A stretch of 64,000 nt of DNA from Zhengitettix transpicula. Taxonomy: Eukaryota; Arthropoda; Insecta; Orthoptera; Tetrigidae. Positions 1 to 11,712 of this stretch are shown piece by piece. The notes below the pieces were generated by a model that saw nothing but the letters and a program-made list of their open reading frames with translations, was not told where the DNA came from and did no database searches. A program made the translations under genes and the position numbers. Numbering within the stretch: position 1 is the stretch's first letter; the number at the start of each line of letters is the position of its first letter. Location: assembly GCA_037074705.1 (NCBI GenBank), contig CM073596.1:14068501-14132500 (forward strand), read 5' to 3'.

Positions 1-289
1 AATCTGGCCAGGGAAAATCGTAAACGAAATTTATAATTCTGTAGGAACTAGGAAGTAAATACTTAGAAAAGCAGAAACCCCCTTTTCCCATTTCCAGTAG
101 AGGTATAAAGACGTAATCCACGTGGCTCGTTCCAGAATTCACAGAATACGCTGAGAATAAAATTTTAATATCTACCTTGAAAAATAGACTCGTTTTTCTA
201 TTCCAGGTCACACAAAGCAACCACCGATCGCAAATTCTAATTACTCCAGGTACTAACAATACGTGCTTCACTGTATTATATTATACTTG

Positions 290-965
290 TTGGATGCCCG
301 GCGTTGCCCGTATAATTATTTATATAAACCCGAAAAAGTAATTTAATTCTACATTAATATTTAGTCTAGAAGTGATTTAATCCAAATCTAAATGTTTATT
401 GTCCCGTACATACTTTCGATCGATAGTGCATTTATTGAATAGCTATAAAATACATTGAATTTTATTTGCATCAATCCCAACAAACATACATTCGAATTTA
501 TTCTTAAATATATTCCTTGAGTATTGCAGGATATAATTGTCCCTCAGTCTTCAGACATTACGAAATATTAAATTTATGAAATTGTTTACTAGATTAACAA
601 TGTAAACAAATTGTCGCCATATTGGAGTCACTAACGCTGGAAAATCGATGAATATATTTCTGATTTATTTCATTACGGGAAATGAACTATTTCCTTTGTT
701 CGTCACGTGGTAACGTCTCTCTCTTTGTCCCGTGACGTCATGGTTTCTTGGGGCACAGTAGTTTGACACAGAATGATCAAGTTTTTCAATTATAATTCTT
801 TTCATATTTATGCTAGGGGTTTATAGCCCCCACAGTACCGTTTCTCGTGTTTTGAAGAATAAGTGCTCCAAGTTTCGTTGCAATCTGTCCACGAGTTAAA
901 ATTTGAATAAAGATTAACGTAAATACATACATACATACAATTATACGTCCTTTTTTATTATATAC
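290..965 (+). repeat. Interspersed repeat R1, copy a
   Basis: First of six copies of one dispersed family in the window; the others are at 1030, 23917 (minus), 39644, 40399 and 42910. The family begins with the motif TGCCCGGCGTTGCCCG. It carries a conserved block around CGCCATATTGGAGTCAC and a block with the palindrome TGACGTCA (733-740 here). It ends with the stretch reading GCAATCTGTCCACG, a short ACAT microsatellite and CCTTTTTTATTATATA. There is no long ORF on either strand. The ACAT-rich 3' end resembles the tails of some non-LTR retroelements and their non-autonomous derivatives, but I cannot assign a class. The family assignment rests on visible alignment between copies; the class is unknown. 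Confidence 0.8.
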
Positions 966-1029
966 AAAGATTTATACCCACAAAATCTTCACTCTCTTAA
1001 AATTATACTTTTTTGAGAATTATTTAAAT

Positions 1030-1288
1030 AGTCACGCCTCTCTCTTGCGTGACGTCACGGTCTCTTGGCGCGCAGTAATTTAACACAAAATTATCACGTT
1101 TTTTTTATTTATATTGCTTTCCATATTTATTCTAGGGGTTTATCATCACCACAGTACCGCTTCTCGTGTTTTGAAGAATATGTGTACCAATTTCTGTTGC
1201 AATCTGTACTCACGTTTAAATCTGTATAGAAATTAACGTAAATACATACCTTCATACATACAAATATACATCCTTTTTTATTATATAG
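1030..1288 (+). repeat. Interspersed repeat R1, copy b (3' part only)
   Basis: This matches only the 3' third of R1: the block with TGACGTCA (1050-1057), the CTAGGGGTTTAT segment, the GCAATCTGT segment and the tail CCTTTTTTATTATATA. It follows copy a at about 65 bp and in the same orientation. A 5'-truncated copy is what target-primed retrotransposition would leave, but deletion after tandem duplication is an alternative. Confidence 0.75.
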
Positions 1289-1299
1289 ATTTATTAAAG

Positions 1300-2126
1300 T
1301 TTTGTTATAAATAGACTTTCAACGTGTGGAAAATTTTTAGGGTAATTGTGTATAAGGAACTAGTCTCAAATAAATGAAGTTAACGTTCCGGGATTATTAT
1401 TTAAAAAAATATGTTTTGGATATAAAATATGTAAAAATTTATTTGTTTCAAATATAGGACTTTGTTGTAGATTTTTACTAAATTTCTAAATTATGTCTCG
1501 GACTTGAGAGTAATTATCCTTCTCACACTGTTTAATGGATAGACTCGCTGTTACAGATAAATTTGAGTTTTCATTTTGAGCAACTAAGCACCTTCTCCCC
1601 CCCCCCCATTTATCTCGTCGTGCCTCTTTTTCCTTGGTCACACAACACGAGTATTTTTTTACGATCGAGGAAAGATTTTATTCAGATTACAAAGGAAAAA
1701 CTGCTTTCCTGGCGGGCAGTAAAACGACAGTTCGGAAATGGGCGCCTTGAGAGAAGGCCCGGCCTTTACCCACTCGTTCCGAATGCCATGAAATCGGGCC
1801 CGTTTTACGCTTTTCGTCCCACTTTGTGGATTGACGTAAAAATTGCATGTGACCAGTAGTGAGTGGGAGGAGATTTCGTTTGGCTACTTCTCTGTAACTT
1901 GATCTGTAAATACGTAAAAAGAAAACCTCACGAGGGAAAGAATCAATTTAAACATTGTGTGATATTCGTCATGGATGATATTTTTCGTCATTATTTTGTG
2001 GTGAAGTCTCTGAACTGATTCAACATTAATTAACCTATTACTCTGGATTACCCGTTTAGGTCAAGAAATTCAGCCTGTAAATTGAAAAGTGCGGACTTTT
2101 TTCAAACTAATAATTTTTATATGTGC
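1300..2126. other. AT-rich unique stretch, nothing recognised
   Basis: No repeat partner was seen elsewhere in the window. An open frame of 98 codons on the plus strand (1563-1859) lies over a local rise in GC around 1690-1870. It has no recognisable domain and no matching splice context, so I do not call it a gene. Confidence 0.4.
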
Positions 2127-3006
2127 AAGGTTATTTTTCAATTAGACTGGAACTGAGGAGTGAAATTAAATTAAATTTATCATTGTAAATAATTATCTTA
2201 ATTAGGAAATCAGATTTGAAAGTTTAAACTAAGGATTATTCTAATGATAAAAATTAATAAGTTCCAACAAGCAAAATATTTTTTTTTTAAAAAAAATAAA
2301 GCAGTTAGAGTATTCACAAACAATTGAATATTGTTGCAAATTAAAAATAAATTCATCCTATTTATTTTAGGGATATCGGTGGGTACTGAAATGGAACAGT
2401 ATGATGTATACATAAACTTATTGGAAACGAATAAAATTTCGGCCTACATTATGAGACCTCAGATTCTGTAAAATTCACGTAAACGTTCGACTGTGATGAA
2501 TTAAACGTGCGGCGTTATTAAATTAAATTAAATTTATCAACGTAAATAATTATCTTAATTAGGAAATCGGATTTGAAAGTTTAAACTAAGGAATATTCTA
2601 ATGATAAAAATTAATAAGTTACAACATAATATTTTTTTAAAAAAAATAAAGCAATATTCACAAAAAATCGAAAATTATTTCAAATTAAAAATAAATTTAT
2701 CCTATTTATTTTAGGGATATCGATGGGTACTGAAATGGAACAGTATGATGTACAGAAAAAAATGATTGGATACGGATAAAATTTTGGCTTAGATTATGAA
2801 ACCATAGATACTGTATACCTAACGTAAACGTTCAACTGTGATGAATTAACTGTGCGGTTCCAGGTTATTTTTCAATTAAACTGGAACTGAGGAGTTAAAT
2901 TAAATTAAATTTATCAATGTAAATAATTATCTTAATTAGGAAATCGGAATTGAAAGTTGAAACTAAGGAATATTCTATTGATAAAAATTAATAAGATCCA
3001 ATAACC

Positions 3007-3040
<34 letters not shown>

Positions 3041-3254
3041 GCAGTTAGAGTATTCACAAACATTGAAAATTGTTTTAAATTAAAAATAAATTTTACCTAT
3101 TTATTTTAGGGATATCGGTGGATACTGAAATGGAACTGCATGATGTATACATAAACTTATTGGAAACGGATAAAATTTCGGCCTACATTATGAGACCATA
3201 GATACTGTATAATTCACGTAAACGTTCGACTGTGATGAATTAAACGTGCGGCGT
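2127..3254. repeat. Three tandem ~370 bp repeats
   Basis: Three head-to-tail units start near 2127, 2515 and 2861. Each has the same order of landmarks: a TTATCTTAATTAGGAAATC block, a degenerate A/T-rich middle, TTATTTTAGGGATATCG, and an end near GTGATGAATTAA followed by GTGCGG. The second unit lacks the first ~40 bp (the GGAACTGAGGAG segment). The third has its middle replaced by a (TA)n run at about 3005-3033. Short ORFs inside are not conserved between units, so the array looks non-coding. Confidence 0.85.
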
Positions 3255-4440
3255 CGGCTCCAGAGGCTGGTATTAATCCTGAACAGAAATTTTTGTTTCC
3301 ACCCGTCGACTTGTTGATATTTTATAATCGTGAAATACCTTTTCAAGTAACAATCTTCCTCATAGCGAACAAAAAAAATTACAATACAACATTTTAACAC
3401 TTAATTTCATTTTAATAGTAATGACGAACGTAATATCATACGTGCACTTGTAAATGATGAAAAAGGAACCTGCTGTAGCAGTTTTTGTCGCTCAAAACTT
3501 TTTCATGCTCCAACTTCCATTTTCTCACTCTCCACATTAACAACGAATTACCCTAAAATATTTTCTTAGTTGAGAATTCAGCCGGGTTTAAAACTAATAA
3601 ACCTCTCGTGTTTCGATATCTTAAAGAGGTTTAAAGTTTACCGAGCTCAGGAATACTCTTCCTCTATACGTTTATTTTTGTTTAGCATCAGATACTGGAT
3701 AATTGATTTAATCGTATCAACGCTTTGATGTTAAAATTTCCCTTTACGCCCTGCAGACCTGCAAGGTAAATTAAAACGCAGTCGCTTGCCTCCACAAAAC
3801 GCAATTACGGTCGTAATTAATTTTACTTGTACTGATACAGTTATTTAAAATCGAGATTCTTAAACACTGCTCCTTCTGCATTTTTTCCCACCGATCGTCT
3901 GTGAAGAGTTTTTATTTGTCAGAGAATGCTTCATTCTTCTCGTTTCTTTTTTTTTTCCTTCTCCCTACCGACAAGATTGCTTGTAAATCTGTGTCTTGCG
4001 TCTTAAACGGGGGCTGAGGTCGGCGGCGTTGCGGATTCTAATTAGGACATTGGAAACACTCGTTTCTGCCTGGCTGTAATTAAAACCCTTTTGCAGAACA
4101 CACGTCCTCATCTAATTGCCTCGAAGCCCCTTGAATTCGGAATATAATCCTTCGTTTTCGGAGGCGAATCTCTTCATTTCAATCGGAAATCAACTTATAG
4201 ATGCAAATGACGTGCGTTATACAATATTTAAAACGTTTCATCTATCATATAAGAATTTTAGCATCTACTATTTGGTCAGAATCGTAATCGCAAAACATGT
4301 TTTCTTGTAAGTTATTCCCATTTGTGGAGTTAGACATTTTTTATTCCTCAATATACCGTACCATTAAAATTCAGTATAACCTTAATAGTTGAAGTCTTCA
4401 ATTTCTTAATAAAAGAAAATTCCTATTTCTTTTCCAACAA
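3255..4440. other. Unique stretch, possible regulatory DNA at 3720-4320
   Basis: This is single-copy within the window. The part from about 3720 to 4320 is less AT-biased than its surroundings and contains several TAATTA-type homeodomain cores. All frames are interrupted or short. This is compatible with a conserved non-coding element, but conservation cannot be judged from one sequence. Confidence 0.2.
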
Positions 4441-5560
4441 GTCAACAAAAATTTATTTCAAGGTCAAAAGCAAATACTGGATCAAAATTATATTCTATTA
4501 ATAACTGTTTCGACAGTTTGCCATTACCGTTAATAATTTTAAAATTTTCGTTGCCTTGATTAATTCTTTTTAAAGAAATAGCTCAAAAATTTTACTTCAA
4601 AGTCAGAATACAATATTCAATCCAAATATTCTGAATAGTTTTAACAATAATGTTTAAATAACAATTTTTACCATTGATTAATTTTTGCATTACGAATTTG
4701 AAACTTACACAGACTTAATTAATTTTTTTTATGATTCATTGGCCCCAAAAATCTATTTCAAAGTCAATATAAAATATTCAATTTTTTCCCGTTCTCAATA
4801 GTTAACATTTTTATTTTAATAACTGAATTTTACAGTTGACCATTCCTTATTTTGGGAAAGATTCCGTGATTCTACTAATACATAATTATTTTTAGAAGTT
4901 ATTGGGCGCCAAAATTTATTTAAAAATCAAAATTAAATATCCAGTTCAAATTTTCTCTGAAGATTCGGATATATTTTAATAAATAGTTTTCAGTTATTAC
5001 GTTAACGAACTACAGTAGAGAATTTCGTATTTGACTTTATTAATTCTTTTCCAAATAGTCACCAAAAATTTATTTCAATGTCAAAAGCAAATACTGAATC
5101 CAAATTTTATCAGATTAATAACTGTTTCGATACTTTAAAATTACCGTTAATAATTAAAAATTTTCGTTGGCTTGATTTATTCTTTTTTATTTCGAAGTCA
5201 TAATAAAATATTTAATCCAAATATTCTGAATAGTTTTAAAATTATTCTTATTACCGTTTACTATGTCTTCATTTTAAAGTTTGAAACTTACAATGACTTT
5301 ATTAATTGTTTTTAAGAATAATTGGCTCTTCAAAATTTATTTCATGTCAATTTATAATATTCAATTTTTTTCAGTTCTCACTGTAATTTTAATAACTGCA
5401 TTTTACCACTCCTTATTTTGGGAATTCTTCCGTTGATTATATCAATTAATAATTATCTTTAAGAATTATCGGGGCTCAAAATTTATTTCAAAATAGAAAT
5501 GAAATATTCAGTTCAATTTTTCTATGAAGAGCCCCATATATTAGTTTTCTGGTTAATCAT
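4441..5560. repeat. Higher-order tandem repeat: two tetramers of ~155 bp monomers
   Basis: A monomer with the core AAAATTTATTTCAAAGTCAA, then an AAATATTCA segment, recurs near 4449, 4590, 4746, 4910, 5066, 5195, 5334 and 5478. Monomer 1 resembles monomer 5 (both continue with GCAAATACTG and TAATAACTGTTTCGA) more than its neighbours. Monomers 2 and 6 likewise share ATTCTGAATAGTTTTA. The block 4441-5057 is therefore duplicated as a ~617 bp tetramer, with the second copy slightly shortened. This is satellite organisation, with no coding potential. Confidence 0.8.
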
Positions 5561-5574
5561 TAATTAAGAATATA

Positions 5575-5675
5575 TATATTTATATTTATATTTATATATA
5601 TATATATAGAATATATATATATATATATATATACAAATATAAATATATATATATATAAATAAATATATATATACA
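5575..5675. repeat. (TA)n-rich microsatellite
   Basis: About 100 bp made almost only of TA dinucleotides with interspersed AAATA variants, directly after the higher-order repeat array. Confidence 0.9.
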
Positions 5676-5819
5676 TATTCTATCCACTATTAAACAGAAT
5701 TGAAAATCTTAAAACAAGTATGCCAACATCAAAAGGATATTTTTTAAAATTATCAGCAAAGTCCCCTAAAATAAATTTACAGTACTTTCTCTCCCTGTTT
5801 TCCGAATTTACGTAACAAT

Positions 5820-5935
5820 TATATAACTCCTCTACCCTTCCGCATCCCCCCTTTCAAATCCCTTCCTATGCTATTAAAGGGGAGTTGCCCTAAGTGGATT
5901 ACCCTCATGTAGCCTATTGCCCTAAAAAAAAAAGA
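5820..5935 (+). mobile_element. Retroelement 3' tail, A-rich end (partial)
   Basis: This matches 26455-26575: CCCTTCCG, then CTTTCAAATCCC, CTATGCTAT, GGGAGTTG, GTGGATTA and a TAGCCT segment, followed here by a run of ten A. Two copies sharing the same end and both closing in an A-rich tract suggest the 3' end of a LINE or SINE family. No coding part is attached here. The element class is inferred only from the A-rich terminus. Confidence 0.55.
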
Positions 5936-8099
5936 TTTTATATTTCATAGTGCTGTCTTAATTTCAAAAAAAATTGTTACAATACAAAGCTCGTCTACTT
6001 ATCTACTGCGACGATTTACAAGTTACTGATTGGAAAAAAAACCCCCCAACGCCGTTGCCAGTGCATATATTTTTTTATGTAGTACTTCTTGGTTAGACTT
6101 AACTTAAAAAACGTCACGGAAATTTCAACTTTCCTTTAACGAAATAAATTAGATTCAATTTAAATGTACGCACGCATCAAAGCAATTAAAATAATTTAAA
6201 ACGTTTTACGTTAAGCTGACATCGCGAATTAAATTTAACGAGCCCGGCGCTGTTTTGCATTTAAATCGTCGTTAATTTCAGTTAAACGGGTATGTAAATG
6301 TTGTAAAAAGACAAATGCGTAAAAAAATTTTTCTTCTATAATGTTTGCGGACAGAGGTGCCTAGTGGAAAATTCATTCTTTATTTTTATAATTCACGTAT
6401 AAAAATTTAAGAAATATTTTTAGACGATATATTCAAATTGTAATATATATAATATTAAAGATATTTACAAGTCACAATTCATATGATTTACTTGTAAGAC
6501 TATTAAAACAAAACGTATTGTATAATAGTGAATTTATTAATCCATGAATAATTCGTTGAACGACAATGTAATTGCCGTTTAATCAAATTTTTGTTAAATA
6601 ATTTTTATAAAGAATGACATTGAAATATATATATGATTAATATATATGTATATAATATATAAACATTTGTAAATGTCTACTGTTAATTATAGAATAAAAT
6701 TTCAATGAAGTCTTTGCATTGTTTTCGTACTAATTACGGTGAAAGCAATGACCTGAGCATAATAGAGGAAAGCTTCAGCTAATGAGACAAACAAAGCAAT
6801 CGATTTGAGCTCAATCGTTCCCTAACATAACCTCATTTTTTTAACATAAAAAAATGCTGAAGGGAATCTCTGAGTAATGAAACCCGAACTGAATATAATG
6901 AGGAAGGGAGTTGCAGGTTCGGAGAATCGTTACGGAGAGTTGGTAAAAATAGGAATCATGTCATAGTTGTTTGCTCGTGTGCCACGATTGTCATTTATAT
7001 GCGTTCATTATTGTTCCTTGTCGTATTAAGTATTATTTTAAAATACTTTTTTTCTGATAGGACAAAGGACAGAAGTAATTAACAAATCTATTTTCATAAT
7101 GACTACCCTCCTAATTTTATAACTTCAGTGAAGAATGGATCTTGGGTGTTAATAATTCATCGGTATAATGATTTAATTCAGAAACAGAAGAAATACTTTC
7201 AATAAAGTCCCATCACTTTTCCTAAAACTACGCCGTGAAGAATATGATTTCGTAAATTGTCGGTGTTCAGGTCTAAACAACGGATGCTGAAATAATTTCC
7301 TGTCGGCATCTGTGATAAACATTGATTAAGACCTTAAATGCAGTCAATTATATAATGTTCTTCCTACAGAATTATTCAAATCTGTTTATATGATGATTCG
7401 TTGAAGCATAATGTAGCGCAGAAGACCAACCCCCAAATTAAGTAACAATTTTTATAGGATACTTCGAGTAAAAGCTTTGAGAAAGAGCCGAGCCGTGGAC
7501 TTACTGGAAAATTTGGCGCCGAGGTGACGGAGGCATCCAGACGAAATCGTGCCTCGAGACAAAGGACATCGGATTATGGGAGGCAAACAAGCTTCCATGG
7601 ATAATAAGCCAATAATTTAAACAAAATTCTCGAAAAATCCTCCTCTCCTAAGGGCGAGAATATAATTCAATATAACTATAACAAACATATGACTAATGCA
7701 GACTGTCTGAGCATAACCACGTGGCTTCCACCCTGTGGTAGGGAACGGAAAAAGTCTAGCTGGAAGGTCGACAAGCGACGAAAAAGGCAGTTCTGATAAG
7801 CCACTCGTAGGGGATGGGAGCCTGGAGAGAGTAAAGGAGTAGGGGAGAGAAATGAAAAGTTTTTAATAACCACTAGGTGATGAAGTAAGTCTGGGAAGGG
7901 ACGACTACGGGACTGAAATGTAAAGTTACGATCAATGACTTGAAGAAAAAGGCAAACCGATGGAAAAGGTGAAGATTTCTAAACTTCGCCTATGGGTTTA
8001 CTCACTTGCAAACCCGAGTAAGAAGATGCCCCACAATAATCAAGAGTTCATTACCCTGCCGTCCATAGAAGATTACGCAGACGAGAGGGAGAAGCAACA
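5936..8099. other. Unique AT-rich stretch, no gene recognised
   Basis: No repeat partner was seen in the window. The sub-regions 6110-6320 and 7480-7880 are somewhat richer in GC. All open frames are below 70 codons and lack recognisable motifs or paired splice sites. Confidence 0.35.
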
Positions 8100-8104
8100 C
8101 TGCC

Positions 8105-8215
8105 TGCGGATTAGAGATTTTAGGGTAGCTCAGATGATAAGAGCACCACGTACTGGGTTCGATTCCAGGTCCGGTCGAGAGTTTTCCCATCCTAATCTGT
8201 TAATTAAGTTTAATA
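8105..8215 (+). mobile_element. tRNA-derived SINE head
   Basis: An RNA polymerase III internal promoter is visible: A box TAGCTCAGATG at 8126-8136 and B box GGTTCGATTCC at 8156-8166. The A-to-B spacing is too short for a tRNA because the anticodon arm is missing, so this is a tRNA-related SINE or tRNA pseudogene rather than a tRNA gene. The segment after the B box, CCGGTCGAGAGTTTTC, recurs in altered form at the second copy near 49.1 kb on the minus strand, which supports a dispersed family. The 3' extent of the element is uncertain. Confidence 0.7.
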
Positions 8216-8697
8216 GTATGCAGCGCTGAGCATCGATTTAAAGTATTTCTCCTGTTGTTAAATGAAATTTGGTTTACATATGTCTTGCAGCCCAAAAAAC
8301 CATATTAGTTTCATTACGAATAATGAACATAATCCGGTACATCAGTTAGAGTGCTGTAGTTGTTTTATTTAAATAAAAAATGAAATATTACGTGGTAATG
8401 ATAATGCAGGGATTTTAAGATTAAGTTTTATGAACACAACGTAAATGAAATTACGCAAGTAGTAGCATATTATCCGTTCGTCAATAGTTGAACCTGTAGA
8501 TATTTCCACGAGTGGCAGCCCGACTGTCTGGCGTCGGTAATGTGCCTCGTAAGAATACAGACCGACGCAATTCTGCAAGTAGAATCTCTACTTCACCGTT
8601 TCCGTTACTGCCGCCATTATCGTAGGCTATATGGGAACCGATTCTTTTTTTTACCTTCGATAAGTGGACATATCCACGAAAGCTGGTGCGGTTGTAT

Positions 8698-8776
8698 CTC
8701 ATGAATGGTGGTGTTATTCGCGGAGCTTGCGTCCATACGGTATCAATCAGGGTCCGCCTCGTGCACCATTCATGAG
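8698..8776. repeat. 13-bp inverted repeat with 53-bp spacer
   Basis: Perfect arms CTCATGAATGGTG (8698-8710) and its reverse complement (8764-8776). They sit in the GC-richer segment 8480-8900, where several short overlapping ORFs exist on both strands but none is recognisable. Confidence 0.6.
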
Positions 8777-9426
8777 CAATCAATCAAAAGCACAAAGTCC
8801 GCTCCGAAGAAGGCCAAACAAAGGCGGGGTCCATTCGGTGGCTTGCCTCCCAAAATATTTATGCTTCCACAGGCCGAAGAAAAGAGGAACTTATCGCTAT
8901 AAAGTACAGCGAAATCAGCCAATAATTTACAATAAATTACCTCGTATCAGAATTTTCATGATCGATAGAAAGAGATCATTTACATTCTAAATGTGACTGA
9001 GGTACAATATGTCTCGAAAAAATAATTTACATTGGAATAACAGACGTAAATATCAATTTTAAACCGTATAATGTACACAACAACGTACCTTAATATATTT
9101 ATAGAAATTTGTATAATTATATAAATTAATTAGGATCGTCATAAAATGTAAGTACACCAATTAGAAGAGATAAAATTGAACTGAATCTGAAAGAACGAAG
9201 ACAATCAGCAAGAAACTAAAGAAATGCCAAAAATAATACCTAAACGATTTTTACATAAATATGTATTCAAATGAAAAATATACATGTCTTTTGAAAATAA
9301 ATAATAAGCTAAATAGCCGATTACAGACAAAAAGATATTATAATATATTTATGGAAGCATTATTCCTTCGAATTGTGCAGTTGTGTCGCTCTAAGCTCTT
9401 GTGTTTTTTTTTAGTTTTCTTAGCAC

Positions 9427-9463
9427 CTGAAGAAAGAAACATTTTTCCAGAAACTTTGTGTGG
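9427..9463 (+). ncRNA. Hammerhead-like core at the centre of the inverted repeat
   Basis: CTGAAGA (9427-9433) is followed by a stem II candidate GAAA (9436-9439) with TTTC (9444-9447), then GAAAC (9450-9454) and TTT before GTGTGG. The bases before the core, CAC, can pair with GTG after the presumed cleavage site to form helix I. Compared with the other copies, stem II has changed from G/C to A/T pairs on both sides. The cleavage triplet is TTT instead of GTT, so the ribozyme may be impaired. Confidence 0.45.
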
Positions 9464-9794
9464 TTTAACTTCTTCAGGTGCTAAGAAAACTAAAAAAAAA
9501 CACAAAAGCTTAGAGCGACACAACTGCACAATTCAGTTGGCAAAACTGAAAGGAATAAAGTTTCCAGAAATATATCGTAATTTCTTTTTGTCTGTATTTG
9601 GCTTTTTATCTTACTATTTATTTTCAAAACACACGCATATTTTTCTATTAATTACATATTGATTTAAAAATTTAATAAAAATCGTTTAGGTATTATCTGT
9701 GGCACTATTTTGATATTTCTTTCGTTTCTTGCTGATTGTCCGTTCTTTCACATTCAGTTCAATTCTATCTCTAATTATGACGATCTAAATTAAT

Positions 9795-9994
9795 AAGAAA
9801 GACAAAAAAGTGACAATATAAATACCTCACAACGTTTCTGGGATCATTGCCCCTTTCCTCAGGAGCGAAGAAGGGCCTAGAGCGACACAACTGCACTTGT
9901 CGGTTGACAAAACTCAAAATAATTTATTTAGTCTGAATTAGCTATATTTATTATTAAATATTTTCAATCGGACGTAATTTTTTTTTCAATTTAA
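9795..9994. mobile_element. 200-bp Penelope deletion derivative with target duplication
   Basis: The segment begins AAGAAAGAC and contains the minus-strand PLE terminal motif (9827-9890) with core CTGAGGA (complement of 9856-9862) and GAAAC (complement of 9834-9838). It ends with the AGTCTGAATTAGCTAT segment and a GGACGTAA tail also found at 25950-25995 and 63733-63780. It is bounded by GATCTAAATTAAT (9782-9794) and GATCTTAATTAAT (9995-10007), a 13 bp near-identical direct repeat read as a target site duplication. The sequence on either side is continuous with one arm of the large inverted repeat, so the insertion is younger than that repeat. Confidence 0.7.
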
Positions 9995-10059
9995 GATCTT
10001 AATTAATTTATATAATTATACAAATTTCTATAAATATATTAAGATATTTTTAAATTATG

Positions 10060-11056
10060 AATACGTTTGTGAAACACCCAAAATATCGTAAAAGAAAAAT
10101 AATATTTAGTTTACGCAGTGAGTTGTTGATTGTATTCCAAAGAATCCATCACAATATAAAGGCCAAACGTGTCATGCAAAGAACGCAGGAGGAGAAAATA
10201 CAACTAGATGCTCCTTCTTCGACTAAACGATTCTTGCCAGAATTATATTCTATAACTCGTAGCTCTGATTCACAAAATAAAACTAATTAATGAAAATGTA
10301 TTAAGGTCTAATCGACTTACTTGGTCAGACGTTAATTTAAAAAAATCACATATTTATTTAATTTATTAACTGGATCAAATACGTGAACAGATAAATTATA
10401 GAATAAAATTATGCAGACATAATAATTAAAATTAAACATAACATTGAAAACTAAAAATTATTAATTAACTCAATCACTGTGGATTAATCTTTACTCTTTG
10501 TAGGTGGATCTTTTCAAAATGATACTTAAAGGCCTGACGAGCGTTTTTTTAAATATTTTTATTTAATGTAATAATTATATATATATTGTAGTAATTAAAA
10601 GGAAATATAATTAATTAATAAACACAAATTTTGAACCTGTATTGTTGGCTGCGTAAAAACACAACAGTTGTGTACAAGAATATGTGGCAATCATGCAAGC
10701 TTGCTGGGTATTGTCGAAATTCATTTTACGAGACGCGCATAGCTCCAGTTTGAGAGGAGCGGAGCTCCTGAGTGTATGGTAGGAGACGGTGGAGAGACAG
10801 AAATTCAGAAAGTGTATGGCTGTATGTAGTTTAACAGCTCTAATATTTCAAAAACGGTTTCCAGTCTGTGAGCAAATAATTACGACGTTACTACGCCGAC
10901 TGTTCTTTCCCTGTTGCTGAATAATTTCTAGCATACGTTACGACTTAGAAATTTCTTCGATTATTGGTAGCCAGGCTGTTGTATCCAACAAATAAACGTT
11001 GAGTATGGTAGTAAGATTTTGATGGATAGAACAGAGAAATAAGTGTTGTATGTAAT
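10060..11056. other. AT-rich stretch, nothing recognised
   Basis: One open frame of 77 codons (10057-10290, plus strand) begins just outside the inverted repeat and has no recognisable motif. The 10640-11000 part is GC-richer and unique. No repeat or RNA gene was seen. Confidence 0.3.
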
Positions 11057-11591
11057 CTCAGCAAACAGTAAGTGTTGCTTATTAAATTCAGTGTTTAATG
11101 GCTTGTATATAAAGTGTTAATAATCGTGTGTGTGTGTGTGTGTGTGTGTACGACCTCATTACTTGGCACAACAAGGCTTTAAGAGAAAACTGCACATCTT
11201 ATTATCTGTAAACCCTCCAGTAAGTGATATCTTATCCCCATATTTCATATTTTGAATTTTTTTAAATATTCTATTGATTGTTTAAATTAACGCCTTAATA
11301 CCTTTGTAAATTAAATTGTTTAATATAATTATTCTTTACTGAAGGCCCGGTGGTCGGCCCTGAGATATAGCCGTGGTATATTGGCCAATTTTAATATGTA
11401 AGTTAACTACAATCATTTGTTTTAATTAATTAATTTATTTGTATGTTCAAAATTTTGATCTTTAATTAAAAATCCAATCACTTAATTTTAATTTGCTAGC
11501 ACGTTTAAATCATTTTAATTGATTACTACAAAATTGGAACCTAAACGTGAGGCTTTTTTTGAATTAAATCATTGTAAAAGTAGTAAATACT

Positions 11592-11625
<34 letters not shown>

Positions 11626-11712
11626 CTCAGCAAGCAGTAAGTGTTGCTCATTAAATTCAGTGTATAATGGCTTGTATATAAAGTGCTAATAATCGTGTGT
11701 GTGTGTAATTTA
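11057..11712 (+). repeat. Pair of ~85 bp direct repeats with TATA motif
   Basis: The copies at about 11057-11143 and 11625-11709 share CAGTAAGTGTTGCT, ATTAAATTCAGTGT, TAATGGCTTGTATATAAAGTG, then AATCG and a (GT)n run. They lie about 570 bp apart. Each contains the TATA-box-like string TATATAAAG. This could be a decayed pair of long terminal repeats or a simple duplication. The intervening 11150-11600 has no coding potential and ends in a (TA)n tract. Confidence 0.55.

Larger units (their letters stand above)
9089..10043. repeat. Long inverted repeat around Penelope-type termini
   Basis: The left arm 9089-9434 is the near-perfect reverse complement of 9470-10043 once a 200 bp insertion (9795-9994) is removed. 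That gives arms of roughly 345-360 bp around a 35 bp centre. The central parts of both arms (9369-9434 and 9470-9534) carry the PLE terminal motif GTGCAGTTGTGTCGCTCTA, so the structure looks like two PLE ends joined head to head. The outer parts are AT-rich. The long pairing explains the ORFs read through this segment on both strands; they are not genes. A transcript would form a long hairpin. Confidence 0.85.

Noticed and set aside
8121..8185. Functional tRNA gene
   Set aside because: A and B boxes are present but the anticodon arm is missing and no acceptor stem closes.
9261..9662. Open frame of 133 codons on the plus strand
   Set aside because: It runs through both arms of the large inverted repeat, which makes the same peptide readable on the opposite strand. 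It is a by-product of the palindrome.
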